From Phoma sp. XZ068 (lineage: Eukaryota; Ascomycota; Dothideomycetes; Pleosporales; Didymellaceae), in the NCBI GenBank assembly GCA_004835665.1, contig RBKR01000010.1, positions 992,001 through 1,056,000 of the forward strand: DNA of 64,000 nucleotides. Direction: 5' to 3'. Below the pieces are notes generated by a model, which saw only the letters and a list, made by a program, of their open reading frames with translations, was not told the DNA's origin and made no database searches. Within the stretch, counting starts at the first letter, position 1. Each line of letters begins with the position of its first letter. This document shows, piece by piece, positions 21,258 to 31,714 of the stretch. A program made the translations under genes and the position numbers.

Positions 21258-22354
21258 CTGTTCGAGGTCAGGTGGTTGAAACATTGAGGTTTGAAGTTCA
21301 AAGGCCCACCTGTATTGAACCCGCAATCAGCTTCGATACAGCAATCGTGCAACTTCGAGATGCAGTGCAATGGACGACCATACCTAACGTGAAAGCTTCC
21401 ATGCCATAGAGATGAACCATCGCGTCGCCCTACAGCTCCACTGACCCGCCGTTGATCGCTCGTCCGCCCCACCACGTCCTCGAGCTCTCGAGCACATCGC
21501 AACAGATACATACCAAGCAGTAGCCCATTATCGCTTCAGCTGGTTGAAGCGTGTATAATGAGTAAGGAGGCGTCTAAGAATAGGGTGGGTGGCTCTCACA
21601 CAGCGGCATGGGCAGGGGACAGAGACTGACTGGCATGATACAGAATACCAAGATCCGAGTCTACGCTTCGGCAAGTGGAGTGAGTGTTACTGGGCGAGCG
21701 CCGTCATTGCAAGCACGTACAAAGGTGGAAAGGGTCTGCATATCTTGGGGATACGCTGTCGTACGGTCATACAACGAATGGCTGCTTGCATGAGCACTAC
21801 AATCATTAGGGTCGTAGAGAGGTGCTTCAGTTTGATGTCTGAAGGTAATGAGGAGATTGGATCGTTCATGTTCATGAGCGCTGGGTACGGTAGAGCAGAG
21901 ATCTGATGGTAGCTATGCTTGGCAAGGCACTACGCTATCTAAGGCAGCATGCCGTCCTCTGTCATCCGCAATGAACCGTATATCCCTTCGCAATGCCATC
22001 CAGTCTGGATGTTCATGGCAACCCTGTGGCCGGTGCGGGTCGTCCACCCTGCCTGCTAGCGGTGGCGATGTGCCATCTAGACCAACATGGAACTACTTGG
22101 ATGCAAACCCGTTTTTTATCATTTTCTTATTAACACATCATGTCTATTCTTGATCATGGTAGAGCTAATGAAGCCAACGCTGCCACTCCCTCATCCCAAA
22201 ACCACTTCAACTAGACTGGGGTTATCATAACCCTTGCAATGAACGCCTAAAGATAGATTATTGCCACCGAATAGTGATACCATTCCAGAATACCAGAGTA
22301 AGCTCCTAACAAACTCGGTGGAAGCGAAATGGAAGGTTTAAAGAGTTCATTTAG
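21258..22354. other. No gene supported
   Basis: Frames of 60-105 aa on both strands without recognisable content. The right part is the 3' flank of the desaturase relic. Confidence 0.4.
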
Positions 22355-23205
22355 TCATGCCGCGCATGCGCTGACTATTGGTTGCTCGACCGTTGTGACA
22401 TGATTCCCAGCCTGATTAAGGACGTTGCCGGCATCGTCCTTAACATAATGAACATCGTTGTTTTCTCGCTGGGCTCGCTTCCATATCTCAACCTCACAGC
22501 CACCACGGATGATACCAACCCTCATTGTTGAGAGCAGGTTGTAAGCGGCATTGGAGTGGTTGTACACGCCGCCATTGAAAGTTGCCGTGGCATCCTTGCC
22601 GAGCCCGCTCTTGACGAGGGACTTGCCTCCAGGGTGCTCGTTAATGAAATCAGTCACGTCATGGACAATACCAGCAACCGCAATGAGACCGCGACCGCTG
22701 TTGACCCGCTCGACATAGTCGTCCCACTCGATTACAGGGAGCTGGCCAAGAGGAATACCCCAGTCCAACTTGGCGCTGTGCTGGTCGAGCTTCTTCTGCA
22801 TCTGCTGAACACGACCTTTCTCAATCTCGTTGGAGCGGAATTGCCTTAGGTTGTAGGCCAATCCCAACTTGCTCCAGAGCCAGATGCACCACTTCGTGGG
22901 GTCGTATTGGTGCCACTCAATACCATTTCGATAGTCTGATGGGAACTCGTGGTGGAAGTTGTGGTATCCCTCTCCGAAAGTGACAAGAGCAGTAATAACA
23001 TGGTCCCTCGGGCTGTTACGGTCATCGAAAGGTTGCTCGCCAAGCCAATGGGCAAGGGAGTTCACGCAGAAAGTAGCTTGCTGGAGGAAGAAGATACGGA
23101 GGATACCAGCGTAGACGTAACCACCCCACCAGTCGCCCCATCCGATGCCGGCGACAAGAGTTGGGAATATCAAGCCCATAGAAGACAACCTTCAAGTAAT
23201 TCCTA
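22355..23205 (-). pseudogene. Delta-9 (stearoyl-CoA) desaturase, OLE1-type, 5'-truncated
   Basis: C-terminal half of the ER membrane enzyme that introduces the delta-9 double bond into fatty acyl-CoA. Present are the last membrane segment (WWGGYVYAGILRIFFLQQAT), NSLAHWLGEQPFDDRNSPRD, the third histidine box (EGYHNFHHEFPSDYRNG) and the fused cytochrome b5 domain with the haem motif DFINEHPGGKSLV. The first two histidine boxes and N-terminal membrane part are absent. A frame break lies just after NYLKVVFY (about 23,170), and upstream sequence changes at about 23,205 to a transposase. The reading frame from 23,188 to the stop is still open and well conserved, so loss seems recent. Confidence 0.85.
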
Positions 23206-23575
23206 GTCTTTGCGCGGGTGTGAGCGAAGGTTTCCATCCTGGCTTCCTCTTGAATATCCAGCCTCGTACATGATGTTTTCAAACGTAGAGATGCTCATTT
23301 CAGGTACAATAGCACTGAAATCGCCATTAGCAATTGCCTGATGCGACTATTTTTCGCGGCTGGCGCGTGAGGAGGTTGCGATGTGGATGATGTTGTCCTT
23401 CTGTTCCTGTGTCAACAACTCGCTCCGCCCACGCCCAAGATCGTTCTCGTATAATATAGGATCCCATAAATCAAGGCCAGAGTCTGCTGCTCGTGATTCT
23501 ACGCGTCGAACAAGTGCTGAAAGGTTAGACTGGCTGCGTTGCATGCGAGGTGCAAGTGCTTTTGAAGATGCATAA
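23206..23575 (-). mobile_element. Tc1-like (DDE_3/IS630-type) transposase N-terminal remnant
   Basis: Minus strand: SELLTQEQKDNIIHIATSSR, SREK-stop-SHQAIANGDF, then MSISTFENIMYEAGYSR followed by SHPRKD. This is the HTH region of fungal Tc1-type transposases (STFxxxMxEAGY then PGWKP...). One stop interrupts it. It is cut at about 23,205, exactly where desaturase similarity begins. The catalytic half is missing. Confidence 0.65.
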
Positions 23576-24219
23576 CCATCACGCGAAGCGATTACCTATC
23601 AGGCAACATCGAAAAGGCGGGGTTTTTCAGCAAGACCACGTCTCTGCTGGCTATCTTACAGGCTCGTCCAACTCCACCACTGCATGCAGTATCGCACGCC
23701 ACGAAGGTCGCAGAGTGGACTGGTACAATGTGCTGGCTGTTCCAAGTCGATGCAGCAACCGTTGGGTTTGTGCGATGAGGTCTGTTTCTTCATAACGATG
23801 TCGTTCTATGCCCAACACTTTGTCGACTCCTCTGACTTTGAATGCGAGACTTCCAGGCCCAATGGTTGGGTTCAAACCGAGGAACAGTAGGACTTGCTCT
23901 TGCAGAGATGTCTCCGTGTTCCGGCAAGTCTCCTGCAGCTTCTCATTGCTACGTCCGGAATCGTGTGAGTCGTCGTTCTTCTGGGCCACCATACCTTCGG
24001 TGTAGAGGAAGCAACAAACGTATCTAAAAGACAGAGGACGTAAACGCTTCCTCGGGATGACAGGGGAGGGGTGTCCCTGCAGTCGAAGGGGGGGCTCTCA
24101 TTGGGTGCTAGTCGGTCCAGGCAGGCCATCTGTGGGGTCCAGCGCTTCCAGTACAGGCACGTACGACTTACACTGTTCACCAATTGTCTTATCCACAGGC
24201 ACTAATGCGTGAATCACAT
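23576..24219. other. No gene supported
   Basis: A 113-aa minus-strand frame (23,651-23,992) and several plus frames have no recognisable domain. Probably decayed accessory DNA between two transposon fragments. Confidence 0.4.
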
Positions 24220-24620
24220 CTAGTATGCATTGGCCGCACTATCCGAACGCATCGTCCAAAAGAGTTCACACAGCCGGGGCGCGAATCCTCGCGAATCAAG
24301 GTTAAGGATATAATGGACGATCGTTTGCTCTTCAGTTGCAGTGAGCTTATGTTGGGCGTTGCGACTTTCTGGGCGATGCGTAATTCCGTTATATCGGCTA
24401 GTCAATGTTGAAGGAGGTACGTTGAACGCCTCAGCGGCGCGTCGGAGGATTTTGAATTGGTGGTTATTATAGGCAGAAAGAGCAAGCTGAATTCTGCCTT
24501 CTCTGTTTGATAATTGCGCGTTTTGTTGTTGAGGCATATCGCGTTGATGGGCTAGTGGGTGCTTTTGGCAGAAACTGACCAGCTCGGTGGGTTGACCAGC
24601 TCGCTGGTAGAATACGTTTA
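24220..24620 (-). mobile_element. Pogo-like transposon 5' end: TIR plus HTH region
   Basis: Minus strand from about 24,617: ACGTATTCTAC, then two tandem copies of CAGCGAGCTGGTCAAC-like motifs, then the ATG at 24,537. The ORF reads MPQQQNAQLSNREGRIQLAL, RRAAEAFNVPPSTLTSRYNG and TATEEQTIVHYILNLDSRGF, then RLCE where it becomes unrelated. It is the same family as the element at 52,713-54,565 (matching MSQQHNAQYQQDEGRVQLAL). The catalytic part is deleted. Confidence 0.7.
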
Positions 24621-24860
24621 ATTAGTTATCTTTAAACAAATTATAAAGTTAAAATTATCTAAACCGTGTTTTAGATAAACTGTTTAAGCTTTTTTATTAA
24701 ATGAGATTCTAGCGTTAGTAACATCCTAAAAGGCTTTTTTATTAAAAAAGAGGAGGTGCCAAACTGCGCACTCAATTTGAACTCTCTGGATTCTATTCAA
24801 AAAGAAAATTTTAGGTTAAAATTAGGGGATGGCGCTCTTGACATGTAAGACATAATTCAG
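24621..24860. other. AT-rich stretch
   Basis: Strongly AT-rich (TTTTTTATTAAA blocks) with no gene. It resembles the AT-rich DNA around the pogo elements at 52.6-58.6 kb. Confidence 0.5.
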
Positions 24861-24886
24861 TATCATCGCCGTAGAGACTTGAGTTC

Positions 24887-25537
24887 TCATGGTAGTGTTC
24901 GATCATCCTTCAATAGCGAGTCCTGCGCTGCCTCGGAAACACTCGCTAGATGGTGGTTAAAAATTACGTCTCGCAAGTGTTGGAGCGACATATGTATTCT
25001 GGAAATTTGCTCTAGCATATCATCCATCTCTTCTAGTGTCGGCATTGACTGCGGGGTTATGCCAGGACGTTGAGTTTCATGTGCTCGTTGTCCGTAGACT
25101 TTGGAGAACTCAAGGATACATCCAGAGCTGTCCACCATCTGGCTTCATCAGATGGATTGCTACGCAAGTGCAGAGTTTTACATACCTCCTTAAGCAAAGC
25201 CACGAGTTCAAAGCTTGCCAAAGGCCAGCTGACAGATTGACCGTCATGCGTAATGCTTGAGCGACTAGCCGTTTTCTCTCCTGAGCGAGCAATATCCGAC
25301 ATATCGTTCTGTGGCGGAGCGAGATACATCGATGCTAAGGACATGTATGTAGATTGCTGCCAACTTGGCGCACGGCGGAGGCGCCACTTGAGATACCAAT
25401 GTGCCTAGAGAAGGACTCTGCAAATGCGAGAACGGATCGGTGTAAGGGGTTCGAGTTTGCTGGTCGGACAGTAAAGTAGTCGCGAACTGTAGATGATGCA
25501 AAGAGGCCACCAACACAGTAGCAGAGGGGGGACGCAC
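24887..25537 (-). pseudogene. Unidentified protein gene fragment with frameshifts
   Basis: Three consecutive minus-strand frames read like one protein: ATVLVASLHHLQFATTLLSD ... CAKLAAIY, then SLASMYLAPPQNDMSDIARS ... ASFELVALLKEVCKTLHLRS ... WWTALD, then ILEFSKVYGQRAHETQ ... MDDMLEQISRIHMSLQHLRD. The first join is explained by a 4-bp duplication (ACAT) near 25,345, the second by a 1-2-nt indel near 25,110. Neither join has convincing splice sites. The family was not recognised (a fungal transcription-factor middle region is one possibility). No start codon; 5' end undefined. Confidence 0.5.
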
Positions 25538-27289
25538 TGAAGAGTGAAATAGAGACGACTGCTATTGGATCTTATATATTGACGGCAGAGCCGGCCGCTG
25601 CAGTCCCTTCAATCACCGCGCGTCTTTTATTCTTTGTTTTGAGGAATCAAGCAAGTCCACGAATGAGCTGGAATCTGCAGTTGGCGAATGGCGATTGGCG
25701 ATTGGCGATTGGCGAGTTCTGTATAAATGCAAGAGGCCTGCGAAAGGGTGCAATAGGCTGACAATTGCTTGGGTCAAAGTCTTTTCTTGATACCTCACGG
25801 CGGCCAAAAATCCGCCTGAGTCGGTCCACAGTAAGCGCGGTCAAGCGATGATCGCTACCCTAAAAAAATGTTACTGTCGACCCGCGGCCACGTCAAGTCC
25901 CCTCAGGAATGGTTCGAGCGAACGGCAAGTGTGTCACTGGCTGCCACAGTTGTGAACATTCAAGCCATCGTCCAGATTGATTCAGTTAGGCGTGCCACAT
26001 GTCTTTTTCACTTTTTCCGTTCAATCAGGAATCGATCAGGTAGATCACTTGATTGTTAACAACTTTGCCGAGTCGAGTCATTGGAATCCGCCGATTTCCC
26101 GACAAGTGCGAGTATGGGGGCGCGTGTTGTTGGTGAAACAGGATTTGCGATCGAGAAACCGGAGAATGAGTGGTCCTGATCCACTCTTCCAGACACAGGT
26201 TGAGGAGGCATCAATGCAGTCTGTCATGGCCCTCACAACAGTTCTGGTCTTCAAACCCACGACCCAGACATCGCCAACTCGAAGGAAGGGTTGTTGGAGA
26301 AGACGCACGTCAGAAGGGGATGTCGCAATAAACCCTTGTCTGCTCGGCACTGGGTTCCTTCCCCTCCTATTTTATCCCACCCTAGTCAGGTGTCTGCACG
26401 AATCCGGTCAAAAGCCGCACACCCCAGCGCCCTTGCAAGGCTGAAAGGTCGTTGGGAGGCCAGGATCCTCGCTTAGCGCAGCACGCCCAGCTCTGGATTG
26501 GGTGCGGGGGCCGGCCCGACGGGCACGTGGCTGACAGTGTCCAAATTCGGGAAGCAGATTTCAATCCTCTGCCAATCACGGCACAAAAATGTAGCCGATT
26601 CAGTCTCTTCTAAGAACCCGGGCTTTGCCGTGTGATCTGCAGACAAGGCAGGCTTGTCCTCTTTGCGACGCGATCGGTGATCCCTCTAGTGCCGTCCAGT
26701 AAAATGGTCCGGCGCTTATCCGAGGGGCGACCAGGACACGGCGCGTGCAGTGAGAATGCATACCAATGGTTCACTTCCGCCCGCGCCTCGGGTGCGTAGC
26801 CCGGCGGCGTGTCTGGCGCATTCCCCCAGACATGGCATTGACCAATGGGTTCCATCTGGGGTCTCCACTGCCAAATGGTGCTCTCCACCCAAAGGCCCCA
26901 TGTCTTCTGGGGATTGGACTGCGATCGGTTTCCGCTGAAATGCTAAATGATGTGGCCTCGCCCTTGGGCGGCCGACGCAATCTCAACCCAACACTCTGCA
27001 ACGATCCTGATGAGAAAGACGCTAGGCCGCAGTTGGCTGCGCAAGGTCTCCGATTGTGACGGAGTCACAGTGCGGATCCCGACATATGGCACACGGCTCA
27101 ATCGGTACAGTTGAGAAGAGAATTATAGGTGGCAAAGAACTTGTGATATTAAACCTGCTTGACAGACTGTGAACCAAACCTACAGACGCTTTGTTCCAGG
27201 ATGTTCAGTCTGTAATATAGGTTGTAACACATGTAACAGCACTCAGAGCATCAGAGAGGCGGCGACCGCTGCGCCGACCACCTAGAGGC
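25538..27289. other. Long non-coding stretch
   Basis: Only shadow-like frames (60-155 aa) without domains on both strands. It contains a short GGCGATT tandem repeat at about 25,686-25,714. Confidence 0.4.
25686..25714. repeat. Short tandem repeat of GGCGATT
   Basis: Three perfect units preceded by the variant GCGAATG and followed by GGCGAG. Confidence 0.8.
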
Positions 27290-28067
27290 TCGCATCCGTA
27301 CCATTCGTCTGCGAGCCCATGTGAGTCACTTTGTTGACTCCACTGAATTCCTTCTTTGTGATGACATAGATCTCAGCAGTTGCGTCGCTGCTGAAGAATA
27401 GGCGGCTCTGGCCTTCCCACGCAAGACCTGCCGGGTGGAAGCAGCCATCAAGGCACTGGGTAAGATGTAGGTTGGAAACGACATTGACAGCTGCAGATGC
27501 GCTGTTTGATGCACTGGTTAGCGAACCTTTGCCATCAAATTGAAAAAGTTGACTTTGTAGCAGATGGTATCGTTACTGTTCCTGCGCACTCGTTGTTACG
27601 AGAGGATAGTACGAGGGGGGAAGAAGCTCAGCATGATCCACGGAAAGACACCCACGCGCCGGTATCGTTAGCGTTGAACTTGATATGTGAGCCTGAAAAG
27701 CCAGTCTGGGACCAATGTGTTCGTTCCGGCAGTTCTCATCATTGACAGTGTCGTTCTGGTCTCCAATAACAAAATGCGAACCTGTCTGTACGATACTGTT
27801 ATCTGGGATCTCAAAGACATTCCAAGCTGCATAGCATGTCGGGTAGCCATAGTTACCGCCCTGCTGCGTCGACTCAGTTCCATTTATATATCCATGAAAG
27901 TTCATCTCCTCTTCAGGGTTGTTCTCATTGATCAGTTGGCTGTCCCATTGGAAGTTGTCAACGCTGTTCTCCGCCGAGTAGATTCCGCCTGTCACTGGCT
28001 CCTCTCCTACACCGACGCTGTCTTCAATCCCCACAACTGTGCCACGCCTCTGCATCCTCCGTTTCAA
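27290..28067 (-). pseudogene. PQQ-type sugar (sorbosone/pyranose) dehydrogenase, C-terminal relic
   Basis: C-terminal part of a secreted beta-propeller sugar dehydrogenase. The frame 28,067-27,690 reads VGVGEEPVTGGIYSAENSVD, NNPEEEMNFHGYING, GNYGYPTCYAAWNVFEIPDN and GDQNDTVNDENC, then RLAFQAH. The next conserved piece (IKFNANDTGAWVSF) is in another frame after a loss of about a dozen bases. The final piece (QCLDGCFHPAGLAWEGQSRLFFSSDATAE, split over the region near 27,320-27,520) is in a third. A TAG interrupts before a short hydrophobic tail (VVGAAVAASLML), a possible GPI-type C-terminus. The N-terminal blades are missing and a solo LTR lies about 100 bp upstream. Non-functional. Confidence 0.75.
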
Positions 28068-28170
28068 CTTCGCACGCCACGCTCTCCTCCATAGGTTCTA
28101 GCGTCTGCGCGCCGTCTGGGTTATTCGTAACATGTTATTAGAGAGGAGGCAGAGCTTACAAAGTACTTCC

Positions 28171-28423
28171 TGTTGGTATGACTCGTATGAGAGCTCTAAT
28201 ACTGTGGCGCATGTGACGCAAGTCTCAATAGAGTTGAAATTATCTTTATTCGAGAAATCTCTGTCCCTTTCTCCAGAGCGCAACCTATTCCTTTATATCT
28301 ACGGCCTCAACTTCAGCTCTTCGGCCTGGCCGACGGTCATCCCGATCGTCTCGGTCTCACCGAAAGTATAGAATTTCGGTCTCTCCGATCCAGATATCAC
28401 CGTACTTTCTAGACCTGCCAACA
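28171..28423 (+). mobile_element. Solo LTR, 253 bp, second copy, no target duplication
   Basis: About 95% alike by eye to 16,057-16,311, with the same TGTTGGTATG start and GCCAACA end. The flanks differ (CTTCC left, GTTAC right), so this copy did not stay at a clean insertion site. It sits directly against a pogo transposase remnant that begins VTGSE, suggesting recombination between LTR copies or a deletion. Confidence 0.8.
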
Positions 28424-28985
28424 GTTACAGGCTCAGAGAGGCGCAGTCAACCAAAGGCGATACAGCCAGGGAATCGAGAGTGGGCTACGTTAATCCAGGG
28501 AATCAACGCAGCTGGGCGGGCGATTCCACCATTCATTATCTTCGCGGCCAAGTACCACCTCTCTGCCTGATACAAGGACAACGAAATACCTAGCGATTGG
28601 GCTATCGCAGTTAGCGACAACGGTTGGACAACAAATGAGTTTGGAGTCGAATGGCTAAAGCATTTCAACAAGCATACAAAGGACCGTGCAGTAGGTGCGC
28701 ATCGGCTGCTGATTATTGACGGCCACGAGAACCACAACTCGCTCGAATTCCAGGAAACCTGCAAGGAGAATGTAAGCCTAGGACCACATCACATGACTGC
28801 TCTGCAGGCATGACTAATGCGTCCGACTACTTTCGAGCTCAGATCACACTTGTACATACAGACAACAATACATTCATACATGAGACCCAATCCTAGTGCC
28901 ACCCCTTGCTTACAGAGAACAATATTGTTACCCTCTGTATGCCGCCACATTCGTCACACCTCCTACAGCCGCTTGACGTTGGCTG
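28424..28985 (+). mobile_element. Pogo-like transposase catalytic-domain remnant, split by a 144-bp insert
   Basis: The plus strand reads VTGSERRSQPKAIQPGNREW, INAAGRAIPPFIIFAAKYHL, SA-stop-YKDNEIPSDW, NGWTTNEFGVEWLKHFN and RLLIIDGHENHNS, then after the insert NNIVTLCMPPHSSHLLQPLDVGCF. Two of the three DDE acidic residues are visible. The stop is TGA at a position where relatives have TGG. The N-terminal half is missing (LTR to the left) and a LINE fragment follows on the right. Confidence 0.8.
28771..28914. mobile_element. 144-bp TG...CA insertion with 5-bp target duplication
   Basis: Flanked by GAGAA (28,766-28,770 and 28,915-28,919). Starts TGTAAGCCTAGG and ends CCTTGCTTACA; the outer 7 bp are inverted repeats (TGTAAGC/GCTTACA). 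Removing the insert plus one GAGAA restores the transposase reading KENNIVTLC, which proves insertion rather than an intron. Likely a very small solo LTR or MITE-like element. Confidence 0.75.
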
Positions 28986-29585
28986 CTTTATTGAGACCGA
29001 TCTTCTCGGTCCGGAGCTGTACCAGCAGCGCGCTTTCTCGCTTTCTAAGCCTCTCGTGGAGCTGTAGCACTTTCTTGGTGGGCGTTGGCGTGTGTCTGTA
29101 GGTCGCTCGGCCTTTCTTCTCCACTCTCCATGTGCTTAACCACGCCCTCTCTGTCTGTGTCTTGCACCATCTTTTGAGCGTTGTTCTGGGTGGGTATAGC
29201 TGGAAAGGTGCGTCTGCTGACTGTTGTCTGCGGCCGTCCTCTCTCCATCTGGTGGCTTCCTTGGCTGCCCTGTCGGCGGCCTCGTTCCCTGGAATGCCCA
29301 CGTGGGAAGGGATCCATCGGACGGTTACTGAACGTCCCGTATCCTGGAGCCCCTGGACTTGTTGCGCGATCTCCATGAGGATATAGGCTCCCGACCTTCC
29401 TTCTGCCTTGGTTATGGACCAGATGGCGGCTTGGTTGTCTGTGTCTATGGCTATCTCCTTCCGTACGCCGTTCCTATCTGCATACTCTTGAGCGATCTGC
29501 AGTGCTAAGCTGATGCCTGCAGCTCTGCTGCATATACTGTCGGGGAACGAGCTAACAATAAACCACGCGTACTAATCTGCGATGG
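28986..29585 (-). mobile_element. LINE 3' fragment with RNase H, second LINE family
   Basis: On the minus strand the region up to about 29,560 reads SICSRAAGISLALQIAQEYA, EIAIDTDNQAAIW (catalytic Asp) and then the 29,376 frame: VTVRWIPSHVGIPGNEAADR AAKEA, and a C-terminal tail WCKTQTERAWLSTW. These are the second half of a type I RNase H and the end of a LINE ORF2, different in sequence from the LINE at 11.7-14.1 kb. It is inserted tail-first against the pogo remnant at about 28,985. Confidence 0.7.
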
Positions 29586-29587
29586 CT

Positions 29588-29700
29588 TCAGTTGGATCCC
29601 TGGTCACGTGATGTGAAGACTCATCACACACCTATATATGTGCCTTCGACCCATCGATAGAGATTTATTAACACGCTTGTATCCTTAGTTCAGGGCTTCA
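29588..29700 (+). mobile_element. Short LTR-like remnant (plus orientation)
   Basis: Begins GTTGGATCCCTGGTCACGTG and ends near GGGCTTCAAC, with a TATATATG box inside. A related sequence in inverted orientation lies at 29,846-29,967. The GTTGGATCC...TTCAAC ends suggest a copia-type LTR of about 115 bp. Confidence 0.45.
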
Positions 29701-29845
29701 ACTGCTTCGGGACGCATGAAACCCTGGAATCCTGGAGCATTGCTTTGCAAACAACGTCATTCTCTGTCGTCTCCCCTCTCACATTTCTCACAAGCTCCAG
29801 CCGTGCGACGTTGCTGTGTTTGCTGCCCTGAAGGCAGCTTATCGA

Positions 29846-29967
29846 GTTGAAACCTTGAGGTAAGAACAAGTGTGATGATTGTCGGTGTCTGTAGGTCTGC
29901 ATATATAGCCTACTGGTGTGTTACACCGGTGTTGGACTATCATATCACATGATCTGGGATCCAACTT
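29846..29967 (-). mobile_element. Short LTR-like remnant (minus orientation)
   Basis: On the minus strand starts GTTGGATCCCAGATCATGTG and ends AAGGTTTCAAC, with a TATATATG box. Inverted relative to 29,588-29,700, so the pair forms a loose inverted repeat of about 380 bp. Confidence 0.45.
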
Positions 29968-29984
29968 ATCGCGAACAGGTTGAA

Positions 29985-30469
29985 CGATAGAGCGCGGAGG
30001 TGTCAACACAATCGGCAAGGAGCATTTCATGTCTCTGTTCAGCCCGGCACGAGAGAAGGCGTTTACAGGCAAGAACATCAAGGCAGGCTTCGCTGCAAGT
30101 GGCTTGTTCCCATTCAATCCGGACAGAGTGCTCAGAAGTGTGCCGAAGCATGTCACTGACTTGATCGTTCCGAGAGCCGATGAGTAAAATGTGGGGCCAT
30201 GTCCCCAGGATGAAGCACCGCAAACGCCAGCCACGCCAGTATCAGCAGAAGGTCTTATATTACTACAAAATATAATCATTAAGCAAGATGCTGACGCTCT
30301 TGACCAAACGAGCAAGCACCGTCTACAAAGGCACCTCACTAAATTTGCGAAAGCCGCTCAATTATCTTTTGCAAAGGGTGCACTCCAGCAAAATCACATT
30401 CAACTCCTATTGAAGGTCAATGACGAAGCCAAACCTCGACGACGTGAAAACGCGATTTGTCCGGACTAG
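29985..30469 (+). mobile_element. Pogo-like transposase C-terminal remnant
   Basis: The plus strand reads HFMSLFSPAREKAFTGKNIK, AGFAASGLFPFNPDRVLRS and RADE, then a TAA, then CPQDEAPQTPATPVSAEGLI and a helical tail RLQRHLTKFAKAAQLSFAKG. This is the well-known end of fungal pogo transposases (GLFPFNPDRVL). The catalytic part is not contiguous; it may or may not belong to the same original copy as 28,424-28,985. Confidence 0.75.
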
Positions 30470-30506
30470 GAGCCCCTCCTGTTAGGCACGACATGATCCT
30501 CTAGCT

Positions 30507-31714
30507 TTACCGGTTTGCAGTTGTCCAACCCATACTCCTCATCCTCCTTCCCTCCGTAATTAAATGTTGTGAGGCTGAACGGTCTACTGCGCTTCCTGAC
30601 TTATTATGATCCGAGAAGCCTGAGCGATCGTATGGTGACATGACCTTGGGCCCATTGCTGGATGTGCGTGTTGACCAGCCGAGACGCTCAGATACCAGAC
30701 GGTATAATGGGCGCAAGGTAGCAAGCGAACCGGCGGTTATGGCGAGACCTTGCTCGATGTCGGACCAGATGGCGATGTCGACGGTGTCGTAGAGGAAGTC
30801 GTTGGTTGCGAACTTCGTTACGAAGGCCATGCGCACGATGACTGCAATACTGGCTCTACAGACACCATCAGTCCACGATCTTAGTTCGAAAGACATACCG
30901 GAAAACCTACACGCAAGCCATACTTAAAATAGGAATTAGCGCAATCTTCGCGTTCTTGCTCATATTCAAATCCCACACCAGCACCACGGGCAACAATCCA
31001 AACGTAAAATCGCATATCGCCGAGATAATGCTGTACAGATACGTGAGGCCAATAATTATGTAAATATTGATGCACGATCCCTCCGCGCCGAGCGCCTGGC
31101 CCCAAAAATACGAAATGGGCGTGCACTGGAAGACGGTGACGAAGAGAAACACAATGCCGGTGAGCACTGTGAGACCCATGACAGTGTAGATGATCCAGTG
31201 ATGGATCTTCTTGGGGGTGATGCGCAGGAGGAAAAGGCCGATGGAGATTTTGGCGCCGATCATGGAGAGACAGTATGCGATGTAGCAGAGCCACCAGTAC
31301 TGGAGTCGGTTAGTCGCGATGCAACTTCCAGCGTTGGATCTGTCAACGTACCCTTAAGGCTTTGTATATTCCCTCTGACGAAAGGTCTTCGAAGTGTCGT
31401 CCAGTGCCGTAGTGTACGCCTGCGATGGCGCAAGTTGCGAACATGATGTGCATGAGCTGTGAATAGCTGTCAGCATCGAACCTCTATACTCGTGGCGAAA
31501 TACGAATGGCATACCATTGTGAATACCATCCAAGCGTCATCCCATCCAAATGCCTTCACGAGTCGGATGCGTACATATACTCTCAATACCGTAGCCACAA
31601 AGGCCATCGATACCATCCATGATACTACCTTTTTCTCATCGTCAGTCAGTTCCAATCTACAATAAGTTGTCCAATACGTACCCCTTGTAACTGCGGACCC
31701 CGATTCTCGATCAT
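30507..31714 (-). CDS. PTH11-like receptor / fungal rhodopsin-domain membrane protein, 329 aa, 5 exons
   Basis: Multi-pass plasma-membrane protein of the fungal PTH11/SAT4-like family. Exons: 31,714-31,682; 31,628-31,515; 31,456-31,352; 31,299-30,911; 30,855-30,507. All introns are 51-60 nt (GTACGT, GTATGC, GTACGT, GTAGGT donors) and phases agree. The start MIENRGPQLQGV and the motif RLVKAFGWDDAWMVFTM are diagnostic, followed by HYGTGRHFEDL, YIAYCLSMIGAKISIGLFLL, and QCTPISYFWGQ. The C-terminal helix reads ASIAVIVRMAF...WSDIEQGLAITAGSLATLRPLY. The tail is Ser-rich and cytoplasmic. Family members sense surfaces or host cues; this one's ligand is unknown. No defect seen. Confidence 0.88.

Noticed and set aside
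25977..26444. 155-aa plus-strand ORF
   Set aside because: No recognisable content; an equally long antisense frame is present.
28772..28916. GTAAGC...TTACAG segment that looks like a spliceosomal intron
   Set aside because: Splicing it puts the downstream transposase motif out of frame, while removing 28,771-28,914 plus one GAGAA restores it. The 5-bp duplication favours an insertion.
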